Shown: positions 22,801 to 33,536, numbered from the stretch's first letter. The stretch: DNA of 64,000 nt from Bimastos eiseni (GCA_959347315.1 OY365811.1:42010195-42074194); one strand, 5' to 3'. Numbers and translations are program-made. The notes: generated by a model not told the origin, from the sequence alone.

Positions 22801-25703
22801 CCTTCATCCTCTTGTACCCAACCCCTTCCATCATCCAGTTTAAATTCATTGTTTTCAGGTCTTCCTCTTGATTTTCCCCTTTGAATTTCCCTCTACGATG
22901 TTTCGTAGTAGGAAGTCGCCTCCTAGCATGTGTCCAACCCATCTCCTTTGTAGTTCTCTTAATATCTTCATCATTGATCTTTTATCTCTTACCATCTGTG
23001 GTACCTCTTCGTGTGTCCTGTGTTCTGTCCAACTAACTATTTCCATTCTGTGCTACATCCACATCTCCAATGCTTCTAATCTTTTCCTGTTTTCTTCTCA
23101 TATTTTCCATGTCACAGGTAATCACTACTATTTACAATTGCATAGAAGTGACTAATTACTGATCACAACAATCACTCACTCAGAACGATCATCTGTCCGA
23201 CTTTCGACGGATGCTCTGACGATCCGATCACGATCACTGTACAGGTGTAATTCCCGGCATCCGTCAGAACGAGTCGTCTCACGATCAACATGTAAGTCGT
23301 CTGATCATTGACTTGACGTTTCTGGACGTCGTACTTCGTGTAGCCGTCTACAACTTCATTGATCCGCTCGTCGACTTCGACTCGATCGTCGCTCGTGAGG
23401 ATGAGGTCCTGATCGCGCTGGTGGATCCATTGAACCTAGATCATGATCGACAGCAGTGTTTTAATTTTATTAATCTGTCAAATGAGTTATTGAGCTAAAA
23501 ACAAATCTGAACCAATAAAAATGATGGCAACAATAAAAACAGCAAAAATACTAATTATAATTTAGTAATAATCAAAATTTTAAACTAATAATAATAAAAT
23601 ACTACTAATAATAATAGCATTATAGCAACAGCAAATAGTAGTAGTAATAATCATAAAACTAAAATAACAATAATAAAAATAGCACTAATAATAGTACTAT
23701 TAATACATTTATATATATATATCAACATATACACAGAATAAGACAGCAGTGAACTCTGAGTAAATGAACCTTGAAACAAGTCTTGTCAGCAAGAAATTCT
23801 AAGAGAACAACATTCACAATGAGCTGCTTTTGACCCCTAAATGATGATGCCCTTACTCACTTCGAGTTTAACATAACAAACTTAATGTGAACACCTGATG
23901 GATCATTTCCATCTGATGGATCATTTCCACCTGATCCTACCAAACATTTCTCCACATTCGACTTACTTTTGCTTCGGTCTGACGAGTGACGGTGCAGTTG
24001 AGATATCCAGTCATTCCGACGCGCTTGATCTCCGGCCAGATGATCTTCGTGATCCTCGGCTCCTCCTGGGCACAGGCTGCAAATTCAAACGCATCATAAA
24101 ACAATCATCATCATCATCATCATCTACAATCATCCATCTTCTACCATCCTCATTATCATCCATAATCATCATACATCATCACCATTCGCAATCAACATCG
24201 TCATCCTAATCAAAGAATGAAATCTAGTGGATGTGGAAACTGTCCTAAACAAGGAAGAATTCACTTCTTCAATAGCTATTCTTCACAGATGTTGGACTCC
24301 TCAAACATGACCCAAAACGAAAGATTCACGTTGAAACACACTGGACAAATATAATCATTATAATTATCATCATTATTTACCTCATCCCTCTGTCTTAAAA
24401 TCTACAAATAGCACTTCTCTGCCATTGCATATCTGGTCTCCACCGGTTTCCTATCGCTGACAGAATCAAATTCAAGATCGTCATCCTAGGCCGAGTTCTG
24501 TTGGTCCTCTCCACCCCAAAATACCTTGGAGGGTTTATTAGGTTGCCATGGAGAGCTTCTTGTCCCTTGCTGCTGTCATGTTCAGTTGTCCAGTTATGCT
24601 AAGACCCAACTGACTGGACCTCTTTAGTTATTAATCCCAATAAATTAAATTGCATTGTAATGCTAGGTTAATAAGAGAAATGTGCTATATGCAAGAGGTA
24701 GCACTAAACACCGAAACAAACAAAAGATACCAAAAGGGGTAACAGTGGATTTTAGCGTATTTTATTATTTCCTTCATCATATTATGTATTTTCACTATTT
24801 TGTAAGTAGAAGCTGGACTGATGATGACAATTATGCATAAATGGAAGATGGATCGATAAAAGGAAATCTAAAATTGTGTTTTAGAGTATTTAATTAAACA
24901 GAATGTTGATCAAAACTTCCACTAGATTTCATCGTGATGCCATCTTTGTCATCAATCGAACATCTAATTATGCATGATATTTTTCCCGATCCAGCTTCCA
25001 TTCATGCTTATTTCTCTTAGTCGATCCAGCTTCCATTAAGTATATATCTCTGTTCATCAATCCAGCTACCATTATGATATTTTTCTATTCGTCAATCGGG
25101 TTTTTGCATGTGTACATGGCATTGTTTACATCGATTCCACATTCATCGTAACGACATTCTCTCATCAATCAAGCATGATATTTTCATCGATCCAGCTTCC
25201 ATTTATGCATAATTTCTTTCATCAATCCAGTTTCTACTTGCACATTATTCTTTTTCATCGATCCCGTCTCCATTTAAGCTTCAGTTGGACATCTATTCAC
25301 GTAAAATAATAAAATAAGCTAAAATACACTTTAACCCCGAAAAGGCACAAAAAGCACAAAGAAATTACTTCCACAGCTCTGTATCGGTAAACTACTATTT
25401 CAGTATTTTCCGGCCTTTTCCGTGTTTAGTGCAGCCGATATGCAAAGGCCCTACACGTATCAACACTGTCGGTTGGAAGAAAATATAATACGAGGTATAT
25501 AACTGACTGAATATCTGCACTGAAAAACAAGGCTAACAAATTGTAGTTGCAAACACGCCAAGCTTCTATTGCAACAATCACGTTCAGCTCTTTTATTTAT
25601 ATATTCACGCTTAATTATAATGACCGAAACGAGTTATCAGCATAACTGTACCTGTATGGAGATAAACAATCACCCATAGCACGGTTATCGGCACCAGAGC
25701 CAT
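19733..25703 (-). CDS. Lachesin/IgLON-like GPI-anchored Ig adhesion protein, 7 exons
   Basis: Seven exons (25703-25652, 24076-23967, 23435-23180, 22287-22121, 21371-21170, 20951-20718, 19866-19733) have GT-AG borders and phases 1,0,1,0,1,1 that join into 385 codons including TGA (384 aa). Seen: a hydrophobic leader (residues 1-18), then three Ig domains with cysteine pairs C45/C119, C165/C214 and C259/C324. Each domain has its core Trp (VQW, ISW, MQW) and a D-x-G-x-Y-x-C type F strand (DAGNYTC, DRGMYRC, NDYGFYVC). A C-terminal hydrophobic tail (about 364-384) ends without a basic cytoplasmic segment, as in GPI-anchored proteins. N-glycosylation sequons include NCT at 44, NYT at 117 and NLT at 163. 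Three Ig domains plus a GPI tail, and the wording of Ig2-Ig3 (CVADN, NKLGTSDY), fit the lachesin/IgLON family (neurotrimin/LSAMP relatives): cell-surface adhesion in the nervous system and, in insects, septate junctions. The exact orthologue is not determinable here. The gene is intact, with no frameshift or missing cysteine. Confidence 0.9.
19987..20096. repeat. 26-bp tandem repeat, 4 copies, in lachesin-like intron 6
   Basis: The unit, made of ACCACCACACCCCCAACACT plus TTGAAT, is repeated four times with no visible change. Confidence 0.9.
20718..20951 (-). CDS. Lachesin-like exon 6 (Ig3)
   Basis: The acceptor TGTCTTAG precedes GTTTTCCTCC. It encodes FPPPEMQWFK, then NIQANDYGFYVCSGTNKLG (C324) and SDYRIQVY. 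It ends in phase 1 at GTCTACG before GTAAGA. The tail of Ig3 (C-x-G-x-NKLG) is characteristic of lachesin/IgLON proteins. Confidence 0.9.
21170..21371 (-). CDS. Lachesin-like exon 5 (end of Ig2, start of Ig3)
   Basis: The acceptor CATCATCAG precedes GGCGAG. It encodes GEKIMLKNIRGIDRGMYRC (C214), then the linker to Ig3 and LFDLTIDCIVA (C259). It ends in phase 1 at GTGGCTG before GTAAGT. The plus-strand open frame here is a shadow. Confidence 0.9.
21540..21995. repeat. TTATTTATTT-rich degenerate repeat in lachesin-like intron 4
   Basis: About 450 bp of imperfect TTATTTATT/CATTTATAATTAA words. No coding sequence. Confidence 0.6.
22121..22287 (-). CDS. Lachesin-like exon 4 (first half of Ig2)
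   Basis: The acceptor ATTTCAG precedes TTCCACCAGC, which completes the split Ile codon. It encodes PPAIVQG, then VNLTCAATGYPTPNISW with C165 and the core Trp. It ends in phase 0 at TTCAGG before GTAAGA. Together with exon 5 this forms a short I-type Ig domain. Confidence 0.88.
22320..22610 (-). mobile_element. CR1/L2 LINE 3' remnant in lachesin-like intron 3
   Basis: The complement contains GGAGAGCACCTCTGAGTAGG followed by GGGGGTGCTATGTA, the family tail. The upstream part resembles the 3' coding end seen at 61556-61700. Non-coding now. Confidence 0.45.
22740..23115 (-). pseudogene. Non-LTR retrotransposon ORF2 C-terminal fragment
   Basis: The minus strand encodes MEIVSWTEHRTHEEVPQMV, then RSMMKILRELQRRWVGHMLG and, after frameshifts, ARTKRIGNIGHENLPKRQ. 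The W-T-x-H-x-T-x-E-E-V and R-x-W-x-G-H-x-L pattern is the conserved region after the reverse transcriptase in a widespread invertebrate LINE group. It is inserted in an intron of the lachesin-like gene, in the same orientation, and is broken. Confidence 0.7.
23180..23435 (-). CDS. Lachesin-like exon 3 (rest of Ig1)
   Basis: The acceptor ATCTAG precedes GTTCAATGG. The exon opens with the Ig core Trp strand (VQWIHQ), runs through DDRVEVDERI and the F strand LTDAGNYTCTV (C119), and ends in phase 1 at GTTCTGA before GTGAGT. Ig1 is V-like: 74 residues separate its cysteines. Confidence 0.88.
23500..23735. repeat. AATA/AGTA-rich microsatellite in lachesin-like intron 2
   Basis: Imperfect AATAATAATAAA sequence and a short (TA)n run at 23711-23722. 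Confidence 0.6.
23967..24076 (-). CDS. Lachesin-like exon 2 (start of Ig1)
   Basis: The acceptor TTTGCAG leads into CCTGTGCCCAG and completes the split Ala codon. The exon encodes the A-B strands of Ig1 (PRITKIIWPEIK, then GYLNCTV with C45) and ends in phase 0 at GCAAAA before GTAAGT. The length of 110 nt fits the phases on both sides. Confidence 0.85.
24360..24640 (+). pseudogene. CR1/L2 reverse transcriptase C-terminal fragment in intron 1
   Basis: The plus strand reads LHRFPIADRIKFKIVILGRV, the decayed form of the LHWLPVxxRIxFKI motif that follows the RT thumb in CR1/L2 elements (compare LHWLPVCHRIHFRL at 38233). It lies antisense to the host gene, in intron 1. Confidence 0.6.
24683..25445. 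mobile_element. Foldback element in intron 1 of the lachesin-like gene
   Basis: The left arm (24683-24860: GCACTAAACACCGAAAC, AAAAGGGGTAACAGTGGA, TTTTAGCGTATTTTATTA, ATTATGCATAAATGGAAG, TGGATCGAT) recurs inverted and in order at 25185-25445. The right arm has one extra unit of about 45 bp. The centre holds degenerate repeats of the word TCGATCCAGCTTCCA. Arms this long would form a large hairpin in the primary transcript. Confidence 0.65.
25652..25703 (-). CDS. Lachesin-like exon 1 (start codon, signal peptide)
   Basis: ATG at 25703-25701 follows GGAAA and opens MALVPITVLWVIVYLHT, a typical short hydrophobic secretion leader. The exon ends in phase 1 at CATACAG before GTACAG. Phase 1 after the leader is usual for Ig-superfamily genes. 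No in-frame extension was seen that makes a better start. The flank above 25703 is AT-rich and probably holds the 5' UTR and promoter, but no TATA box or initiator could be assigned. Confidence 0.82.
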
Positions 25704-26673
25704 TTTCCGGGTGTTTACAAAACTACGCCTTTTCACGTTCAAATTCTATAATAACTTCCAAATGAAAATAAAATACCAATCATGAACATTCAACCAAAAC
25801 ACAACAACATTTCTGAAGTTTACGAAGCTCGTCCATACACCTGTGTACGGCAAGCTCACCTGGACGCTAAGGTTAAATTTATCTCACACATCAGATTTTA
25901 TAGCCCAAATATAGCCAACTGTTAGTTATTCTCCAGGCCAAAATAATATTTTGTCTCCCCACGCTGTGTAATAATTAAAGTAAAAAGCACCGTTAAGCTC
26001 GAATGGTCAATGGCAGGAAGCAATAGGTTACTATTTTAATTTTCAAATTACTGACATTATGCAACGGCTTAAAGCCGTGTCTAAGTAGACTAATATTTAG
26101 GTCAAAAGACCACGCTGCCTCGATCGCTCAATCCATGAAAGCCACACTACTGTTCGGACAGCCGCATGTCTTGACGCACCGCTTGTGAATAAGCGGGGGT
26201 CCTACACCAAGGCTTTCGAGTAGCGCTTTGAAAGTTTGAAGATTACCATTGCGCTTACGATACAACAATCTTAGAATCTTTGCTTTAAAATTATTGTCAA
26301 ATCTTTAAATTTATAGATCCCAGTGATTTAATAACATTTGCTGAATTAAGACTAATAGGGTCTATGTAATTTGGGCGTCACGGGTAGGCTACACAAAATA
26401 TCAAATTGTGAGGGCAAAGATCCTTATCTTGGGGTGGGGTGGAGATGGAATAATATGATGACACTCGATCGACCGTTAGTGGCTGATTATCCCGCAAAGG
26501 CTGACTCAGCTTTTTATTTACTATGGTAGTGCCAGATAGAAGGGGCCGGGTGCACGTCATTAGAACTCCGTAAACATCAACTAAATAAAGTAATTAAAGG
26601 ATCGACTTATCAACGACCCCGCGCCCCGTGGTCAAAATTTAATGTTTCACTGGTGACAACCAACCATAGGCCC
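25704..26673. other. 5' flank of the lachesin-like gene, intergenic
   Basis: No coding region recognised. AT-rich, probably including the 5' UTR and promoter of the minus-strand gene; no specific motif could be assigned. Confidence 0.3.
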
Positions 26674-26877
26674 CAGAGGTGTAAAAAGGTTTTAAGAAGT
26701 GGAGGCATAATTTTTTTAAAGATTGCTCGAAGCGCAAACAAATTTGTTGGCCCCGCAGTTTTTTTAATTTTGCCTCCCAGAAATGTGAAAAATGGGGACG
26801 CAAATTATTTTAACTTACCTCAGTTTTGAAACGGGGGAGGGGCGGTGTCCCTCTGTGCCTCGCTTGTTACACCCCTG
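26674..26877. mobile_element. hAT-like MITE, 204 bp, perfect 8-bp TSD
   Basis: Flanked by identical octamers ATAGGCCC (26666-26673 and 26878-26885). The termini CAGAGGTGTAA and (complement) CAGGGGTGTAA match at 10 of 11. No open frame. Confidence 0.85.
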
Positions 26878-26885
26878 ATAGGCCC

Positions 26886-28820
26886 TATGTAAAATCTCTC
26901 TCATTGCATGCATCTATTTGTAGGATATAATATAATTATTGTAATGCAAGGTATATATATTAGTTTTAGACATCTGTTAAACGTGACTATCTTTATTTAT
27001 ATAAACGGTAAACGTGGGTCTCAACAAATTTCACCTATAGATGGGACTAATGATTATGAGGAACCTCCAAATAAAGTTAATAAACTAATAATATACTTAG
27101 TTAATCATTTATTGACTTACTTAATTTTAATGCAGCTGGTGAGTGAGTAACTTAATTTATATAATTATTCAACGGTTTATGTAATTGTTAATTTATTTAT
27201 TTATTTATTTATTCATTTATTTATTCATTCAATCGTGTACATACTGAGAGGTCTATTGTCATATTGATATCGATGTTTTTGACGGCAGCGTCTTTGTGGA
27301 TTAAGTTCCGGACAACAGTCGACAATGTCTCGAAGGTTATTCCTCCACAGATGACCACGTGGCTACAGAAGTAAGATTGTAACGTGATTATAACGACGAC
27401 GTGCCAGCATTTCAGCAGTTATTGGTGAAAACGATGATGATGACGAAATGAAGATGATAAGATGAAAGAAAGAAGCATTACCGTAGCACCCTTTTATAGT
27501 CTTATTTATGTCTTATATATTTGAAGAACCGAATACGCATTATTTTGCGGGATCTATATGCTACACCAGTACACACGCAAGCCGCCCAGGAATTGACCTT
27601 TGGAATAGGGCGGTTGAAATGACCCCCGCCTTGGAAAGGGTGGCAGAAGTCAGATAGCTTTTGCCTCGTTTTAAAGAAGTACTTGGAAATTATATTAAGG
27701 TCCACATTTAGCCATTACTTTAGCTAATATGTGTTTTTCATATAGCGCTATATGTATGATCAATAAAGCGCTAGAAACCTCACTCACTTAGTAGATTCTT
27801 GCATTGATGTGAAATTGGAAATTAGCATGATTAACCAAAACAAGGTCCATATGCCTGTTACCTTTTAAACGCTACAATTAGGATATTTTGTCTAATGATC
27901 TATAATATCTACGTTGAACGGACTGCTTAATTACAAATGAATACCGTGTTTAAGATGTGCAGAAGCGGTGTCACGCGTTTCTCTAGGGAAGTGGAAAAAT
28001 TTGATTAGAGAGATGGGCCCATCATTAAGGAACGTGATGCCATCTGGATGAAGTAAATTGCTGTTGAATATACAAACTGATGTAACCACATATATAGATA
28101 AACTAATGTTCCTTTCATGTCTCTCCACTACTCTAAGTGCATAATAATTATTAAGCCATCTAGATACAATGTATTATAATTATGGTATATGTTTATATGA
28201 AATTATGTCAAGCCCATGTTTCTATTGTTTCTAAACAATGTATCCAGGTCTGAAAAAGACCCTCTTACATTCAACCTTAAATTTTTTATTCAAGTGCTAT
28301 TAGCCTATCATGATTACTGTATGACATACAATGCAAACAGCTGTTAAATGATACTAACACTCGAAATATGTTTGCCAAATGATTAATGCACACAGCGTTT
28401 AATTGTATATGATATTTATTTATATAATTGCTTACCGCAGTTTTAAAGGTGTTAAAATAGCATTGCTCTTATTTTACGTAAAAACGACATCTTTCGATTC
28501 TCAAGTCCGTTAACAGTTCCAGTGCTAGGACATTTTTTTATCTAGCACTACTTATTCAGTAGCGGTAGTAGTTTCCGTCTAACGACACTATGTGATAGCA
28601 TAGTAACTTTCGTACATGGTATGGTTTTACCAATGCTGCCCATCGCATTTGTATCAGCTGCTCTGTTTTCAGTGATGCGCGTTGGCTTCCTCCCTGTGGT
28701 AGCCAGACCAATTACTGAGCGAGCTGCCGTGAGACATTGCCTTATCAACTTAGTCTTTCAGATTGTGCGCAGACAATTGAATGAAAGTTCGATGGCGGTT
28801 TAGTGCAAGATTCTGCCTGG
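26886..28820. other. Intergenic with (TTTA)n and a partial dispersed repeat
   Basis: (TTTA)n occupies 27187-27222. 28565-28612 is a minus-strand partial copy of the dispersed repeat (complement: GCTATCACATAGTGTCGTTA). No gene was recognised. Confidence 0.4.
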
Positions 28821-28822
28821 TC

Positions 28823-29154
28823 ATAATCGATATGGTTGATTTAATAATACGTCCTTGACCCTGACCTCACAAGTTGCAGATGATCACAATGACAAAACCG
28901 TTATAAGAAATGATAGACCCTATAATCAGTACCATTAGAGATGTTGCATGTGCTTACGTGTATGCCGTCGGAAACAAAAGGTTGAATTTTTCACTATGGG
29001 AAAGTTATAATCGACATCGTTAGTTCAACAAAGTGTCCTTGACCGTGCCCTATAAAGCCGAGGATGACCCCAATGACCAAATAGACATCAGAAATGAAAT
29101 CTACATACCGAAATTAGTAACATTAGAGGTATTACACATGTAAATGCTGTAATG
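28823..29154. repeat. Diverged tandem duplication, about 184-bp unit
   Basis: 28823-28972 and 29007-29154 share ATAATCGA, GTCCTTGACC, GATGA, CAATGAC, AGAAATGA and ACATTAGAG-type words in the same order at constant spacing. Non-coding. Confidence 0.55.
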
Positions 29155-29310
29155 AATAGAAAAAGCAAATTTTCTAATATAGCCGACGGCAATTACGTCA
29201 TTCGTGGCGTCATGGAGGAAAAGCATCGGTGATTTTTCATGTCTAGGGACCAACTGACTAATTGGAAGTTAGAAACTTCCCCAACACCATTTTGAAAACG
29301 GAACCCAAGG

Positions 29311-29487
29311 CCAAGTGCGGCATGGTGGACGAGCGGTTAGAGCGGTCAGCCCGTAACGTTCAGTGTGCGCTAGCGAGCGGGTTCGACCCTCGTCTGGGGA
29401 GTCACTGTGTAGGGACCCTGAGTAAGTCCTTCGCACTTGTCGTGGTAAAGCGCGTTATAAATGCCGAATTGTATTGGATTGTATTGT
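29311..29487 (+). mobile_element. tRNA-derived SINE, family B
   Basis: The A-box-like TGGTGGACGAGCGGTTAG and B box GGGTTCGACCC are spaced as in a class II tRNA (Leu/Ser-like). They are followed by an unrelated body and the tail word GCGCGTTATAAATGCCGAAT. There is no tRNA acceptor stem, so it is not a functional tRNA gene. Confidence 0.7.
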
Positions 29488-30370
29488 GTGTAAGTTTATA
29501 TTACTGCCTCAATATTAAGTTATACGACATCTTGCGGCTGTAATGAGCATTTTTGAAGCTTTGCGGTATGCAGCATTCAGCGCTGTGATAATTTATACAT
29601 AGCGCCGCAGAACTAAGTTCAAAGGTATTTAAAGATCATTGTTTTTATCTTCAGTTAATTAAATAACATCTTCAGGTTCTTATGGTCTATCAGTTTCAAC
29701 ACGCAGTATTCGTATTCAACGCTGTTGAAATTTATATTATAGCTAATATTAGTTATAAAGGTGTTTAAGAAGCCTCACTGTTATCTACAGTCAAACGACA
29801 CACTACGGTTAGATATTCGTTTATTTAGAACTAATACAATCTGACAACAACGTTGACATTTTACGTGAGTGACGGAGATCAATAATAGTAGCTAAAATTA
29901 ATTACGGATTAGCAAATCTTTTTGTATGATGACTTGGGGATAAATTGAGAGTTGTCTTTGGGTGGGAGAATATGGTTATGTGCTCTTGGTTTTAATTTGA
30001 AGGGAGTAGGGGCAGTAAATAGTACCCAACGAGTGTGGGCTTGCTCGTCATCGGCATATTGCTGACCTAAACAGCATTCACCATTAAAAGCAAGGTAAGA
30101 CCTGATGTAATGTAATGCAATATAACCAATGTGTGAGTTACGAATAAACCAGGTTGAGTATGAACCCATGAAGGCCCTGTGGAGCAATAGACCACGAAGA
30201 GGGAGCGCATGGGAGAGAGAGCACAAAAGAGGGTGTCCATTCCTAAAATAAACACTAGTCAAACCAAATGAGACATTCAACCGCTCCAACAAGTTCTTAT
30301 GTTTCATACTGTACTCTGCCAATCATCCCGCAGATAATCATATTAACGGCGTCGCAATAGTTTATAAGTA
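29488..30370. other. Intergenic; 137-codon open frame of unknown meaning
   Basis: A minus frame of 137 codons (30322-29909) has no low-complexity bias but no motif I recognise, no signal peptide and no clear splice context. It is left as an open frame, not called a gene. Confidence 0.3.
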
Positions 30371-30668
30371 ACTCCGCCACTGTTTTCACTCTCCCAGTGC
30401 CAGTTCCAAGCCTGAATAAATGAGGAGGGTGATGATCATTGTTACAAATCAGACGGTGTCGTTAAACTACAACTACTAATACTGCAGTTTGAATTATAAA
30501 TATCATGGTAGATATTTTAAAATCATAAGAATACTGATGCCTCTAACAGACTTTCAGCTTCACGTATATCTTAATCACTCTGCCAGTGCCAGTCCCAAGC
30601 CTTGTAAATTGAGGAGGGCGACGCTAGTGATCTGTGTTATCACAAAGTGTCGTCGAACTTCCAACTAG
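30371..30668 (+). mobile_element. Two copies of the dispersed stem-loop repeat
   Basis: Copies at 30371-30480 (CAGTGCCAGTTCCAAGCCTG, GTGTCGTTAAACTACAACTA) and 30573-30668 (CAGTGCCAGTCCCAAGCCTT, GGGCGACGCTAGTGATCTGT, AGTGTCGTCG). They share the upstream words CCTCTAACAG and CTTCACGTATATCTTA. Confidence 0.65.
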
Positions 30669-31005
30669 TAGGCCATTACTAATTAGCATGCCATAATAAT
30701 TAGACACCTCCAGCAGGCATTCCACTTCATGTATATCTTAGCATTAATCTACAAATATATAATAACATACACAAGACTTATCTTACATAGTTACACCATA
30801 AAGTGCATAAAAGCAGAGATCAACATGAGAAATGCCCCTTGTTAAACACCTCTAATAGGCGTTCAGTTACACACATATATATATCTAAGTGTAAATCCAG
30901 AGTGAAGTGTTCATCTTCTCATGCCGTTCAAATAGCTCATAATTATGCAAGAAAGCAACATGACATGTATATAAGCCATCCTCGATTATTGACACCAACA
31001 CAAAA

Positions 31006-31103
31006 ATTCCGTCACTGCCTTCTATCTGGCAGTGCCAGTCCCAAGCCTGGAAAAAAGAGGAGGACGACACAAATGATAATGTCGTTTAATTGCAACTGCT
31101 ACA
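31006..31103 (+). mobile_element. Copy of the dispersed stem-loop repeat with compacted stem 3
   Basis: CACTG/CAGTG and CCAG/CTGG stems are intact. The third stem is shortened to ACGACA (31064-31069) and TGTCGT (31080-31085) with a 10-nt loop, a perfect pairing although both arms differ from the consensus. Confidence 0.7.
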
Positions 31104-31384
31104 ACCAAACCAGATGACAAACCGCATCAACTTTGTCACCAAGACAACCATTGTAGTAGACAGCGTCTTCTTTGTCATAATCAACAAAGAAGTAGCACCA
31201 ATGATCACAGCAGCAACAACTACAGCAACAGAAACGATGACTAGACAATCGACGACAACAACAACAGCAACAAAGACATCAGCACCAACCACAACAAAAA
31301 GGCTGAATACGAGAGGTAGACTCTCTGAGGCGTTGTCCTGTAGGAGGCAGACGTCTTAGGAGCTGGAGGAATGGAGGAGGGGAA

Positions 31385-31385
31385 G

Positions 31386-31425
<40 letters not shown>

Positions 31426-31590
31426 GAGACAGACAGACAGAGAGACAGAGAGACAGAGAGACAGAGAGAGACAGAGAGAGACAGAGAGACAGAGAGACAG
31501 AGAGACAGAGAGACAGAGAGAGACAGACAGAGAGAGACAGACAGAGAGACAGACAGAGACACAGAGACAGAGACAGAGACAGAGGGAAGA
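31385..31590. repeat. (GACA/GAGA)n simple repeat
   Basis: About 200 bp of ACAG and GAGA units. The long D/R/E/T and S/L/C frames across it are artefacts. Confidence 0.9.
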
Positions 31591-31781
31591 ATGGAGTGGA
31601 AGAAAGTGCGGAGGTCGGGAGGTGGATTGGCGGGAGAGAGACGAGATACTCAACTGCAAATAAGGAATTCTACAGTCGCTTCCCACCAGACTCTAATTCC
31701 GGAGAATGGAGACTACGGTGGCATCAAGGGGCCCAGCAGCCTCTCGCCCAAGTTAGAGACATTACCACGTTTATCGAGGTA

Positions 31782-32034
31782 GGCCGTGGAGTAATGTATC
31801 CAGAGCCACTGGTGCGCAGCGCTGAGGAACCGAGTTCGAAACCCTTATCCCTCGTAAGGTTGATTGGCCCTTCTCTCGCGATAATTAGTTGTATGCATAG
31901 CACAACAGGCAACCTGTACGGCTGCGGCCGTTAAAAATCAATTCCTCTTATAACTTGTCATCATTCGTTCACACCACACTTGTAATGATACTGGGTTATT
32001 GTCAGTTTGAAAAAAGAAACAATCATCATTATTG
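31782..32034 (+). mobile_element. tRNA-derived SINE, family A (second copy)
   Basis: Head with B-box-like GAGTTCGAAACCC. Its body and tail match the copy at 1373 (CATCATTCGTTCA, TGTAATGATACTG, GTCAGTTTGAAAAA). Confidence 0.6.
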
Positions 32035-32339
32035 GGCCAATTGGGCGGCGACCAGAGGTCTCCAACCCAATCGAGAGTCACTGTCACGTACATTGGGCCC
32101 ACAGCCAATACCGAGACCAGAAATGGACAATTCTATAGGTCCAGGGCTCATTTGTCTAGATTCATAACTTTTATTTAGTTAACTGTTAATTTCATTTTAA
32201 TTAAATCTAATAGTTTCCAACGTGATCAATTCCAATCAGATATGACCTGCTTCAACAAAATATTATTATTAATAAAATAAAATATTATTTATTCATTTCA
32301 ACTGTGATCGATTCAAATCAGAAACCAAATCGTACATAA

Positions 32340-32570
32340 TCCTTAGATTTATATAACGCATCTCCAAGATTAGCTATTCAGAGGCTCTCTCAGCACGGGC
32401 ACCCCAGGGAAAAGAAACGTCTTTAAAGAGCAAGAAGCCGATGGAGAGAATCCAGTCATTAGTTTAGTCTGTACAGATGGAGAAAAGTCACTCCAGGTAG
32501 ATTGACCCAGACCAGCAAACGGACGATTTTGGGCCAAATATGACATATAATCAACAGCTATTTTCACGTG
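32340..32570 (-). pseudogene. CR1/L2 LINE 3' end remnant
   Basis: The minus strand ends in SLKTFLFPGVPVLREPLNS-stop, equivalent to HLKTSFCSVLDWERL-stop at 38523-38570, then continues with GGAGATGCGTTATATAAATC as the tail. Upstream coding text is unrecognisable. Confidence 0.5.
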
Positions 32571-32679
32571 GGTTCGCTTAGAGAGACAGGATCGAAACCA
32601 AGAAGGCTGAAGCTCTGTTACCCATCATTGGTCTCAAGATGTTGAAGATTGCCGTGTCTGTACTTATTATGATGGTAGT

Positions 32680-32760
32680 TGTCATGCTATTACGCTTCCG
32701 AGTAGATGTCTTGAAGGGGCGCTATATAAATCCTTCAAATAAAATTAAATAAATAGTGTC
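32680..32760 (+). mobile_element. CR1/L2-like 3' tail
   Basis: GATGTCTTGAAGGGGCGCTA followed by TATAAATCC and an AAATAAA-type tail, as at 38575-38620. Short fragment. Confidence 0.4.
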
Positions 32761-33077
32761 CGTTATGTGAACAGCTGTCATTCATATTCGTGGTTCTAGT
32801 GCTTGTTAACATTGTCCGTTTTTGGAGACCGTAGCTAATCACGAATCTTCTTGGAAAGTTTACGGAGCTAAGCAATCGCTCAGCCTCCGCAGCCTGCTAC
32901 GTCAGGTGATGCGGTCTACAGAGCGTAGGAGATGCTCCACTGGTTGCTGCTACTGCTGTTGATGCTACTGGGAGGCAGCGGAATGATTGGTAGAGGTGCC
33001 AATGTGGCACGGAAGGGAGCAGGGGTAGGGGTTCTCTTGGCGATTCAATCTGTGATGGATGTGCAGGGATACATAGA

Positions 33078-33292
33078 GTAGGAGAGAGAGAGAGAGAGAG
33101 AGATAGAGAGAGACAGACAGACGTACAGACAGATAGACAGACAGACAAAGACAGTGACAGAGACAGATATAGAAACAGATACACAGCCACAGACAGTCAC
33201 AGACACAGAGACGGCGACAGAGAGGGTAAGAGAGAAAGAGAGAAAGGGAAAGAGAAGAACATAGAAGACAACGACATAGAAGCAGAGCGGGA

Positions 33293-33352
<60 letters not shown>

Positions 33353-33400
33353 GAGACAGAGAGAGAGACAGAGAGAGAGACAGAGAGAGAGATTGATGGA
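33078..33400. repeat. (GA)n and GACA simple repeats
   Basis: (GA)n at 33078-33112 and 33297-33390, with ACAG-rich sequence between. Confidence 0.9.
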
Positions 33401-33536
33401 AGGGGTCAATTAAGTTGGAAAGGAGAGCTAAATGCAGTAGCAAAATGATGACAGCGGGAGAAACAAAAATGATTGAGACTGGAAGTAGGAAGGAATCGAC
33501 AGATTCATGGATGGATGGATTAACGGAAGGATGGAC

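Noticed and set aside
29909..30322. A 137-codon minus frame
   Set aside because: No motif recognised and an overlapping frame is also open; kept only as a note in the intergenic entry.
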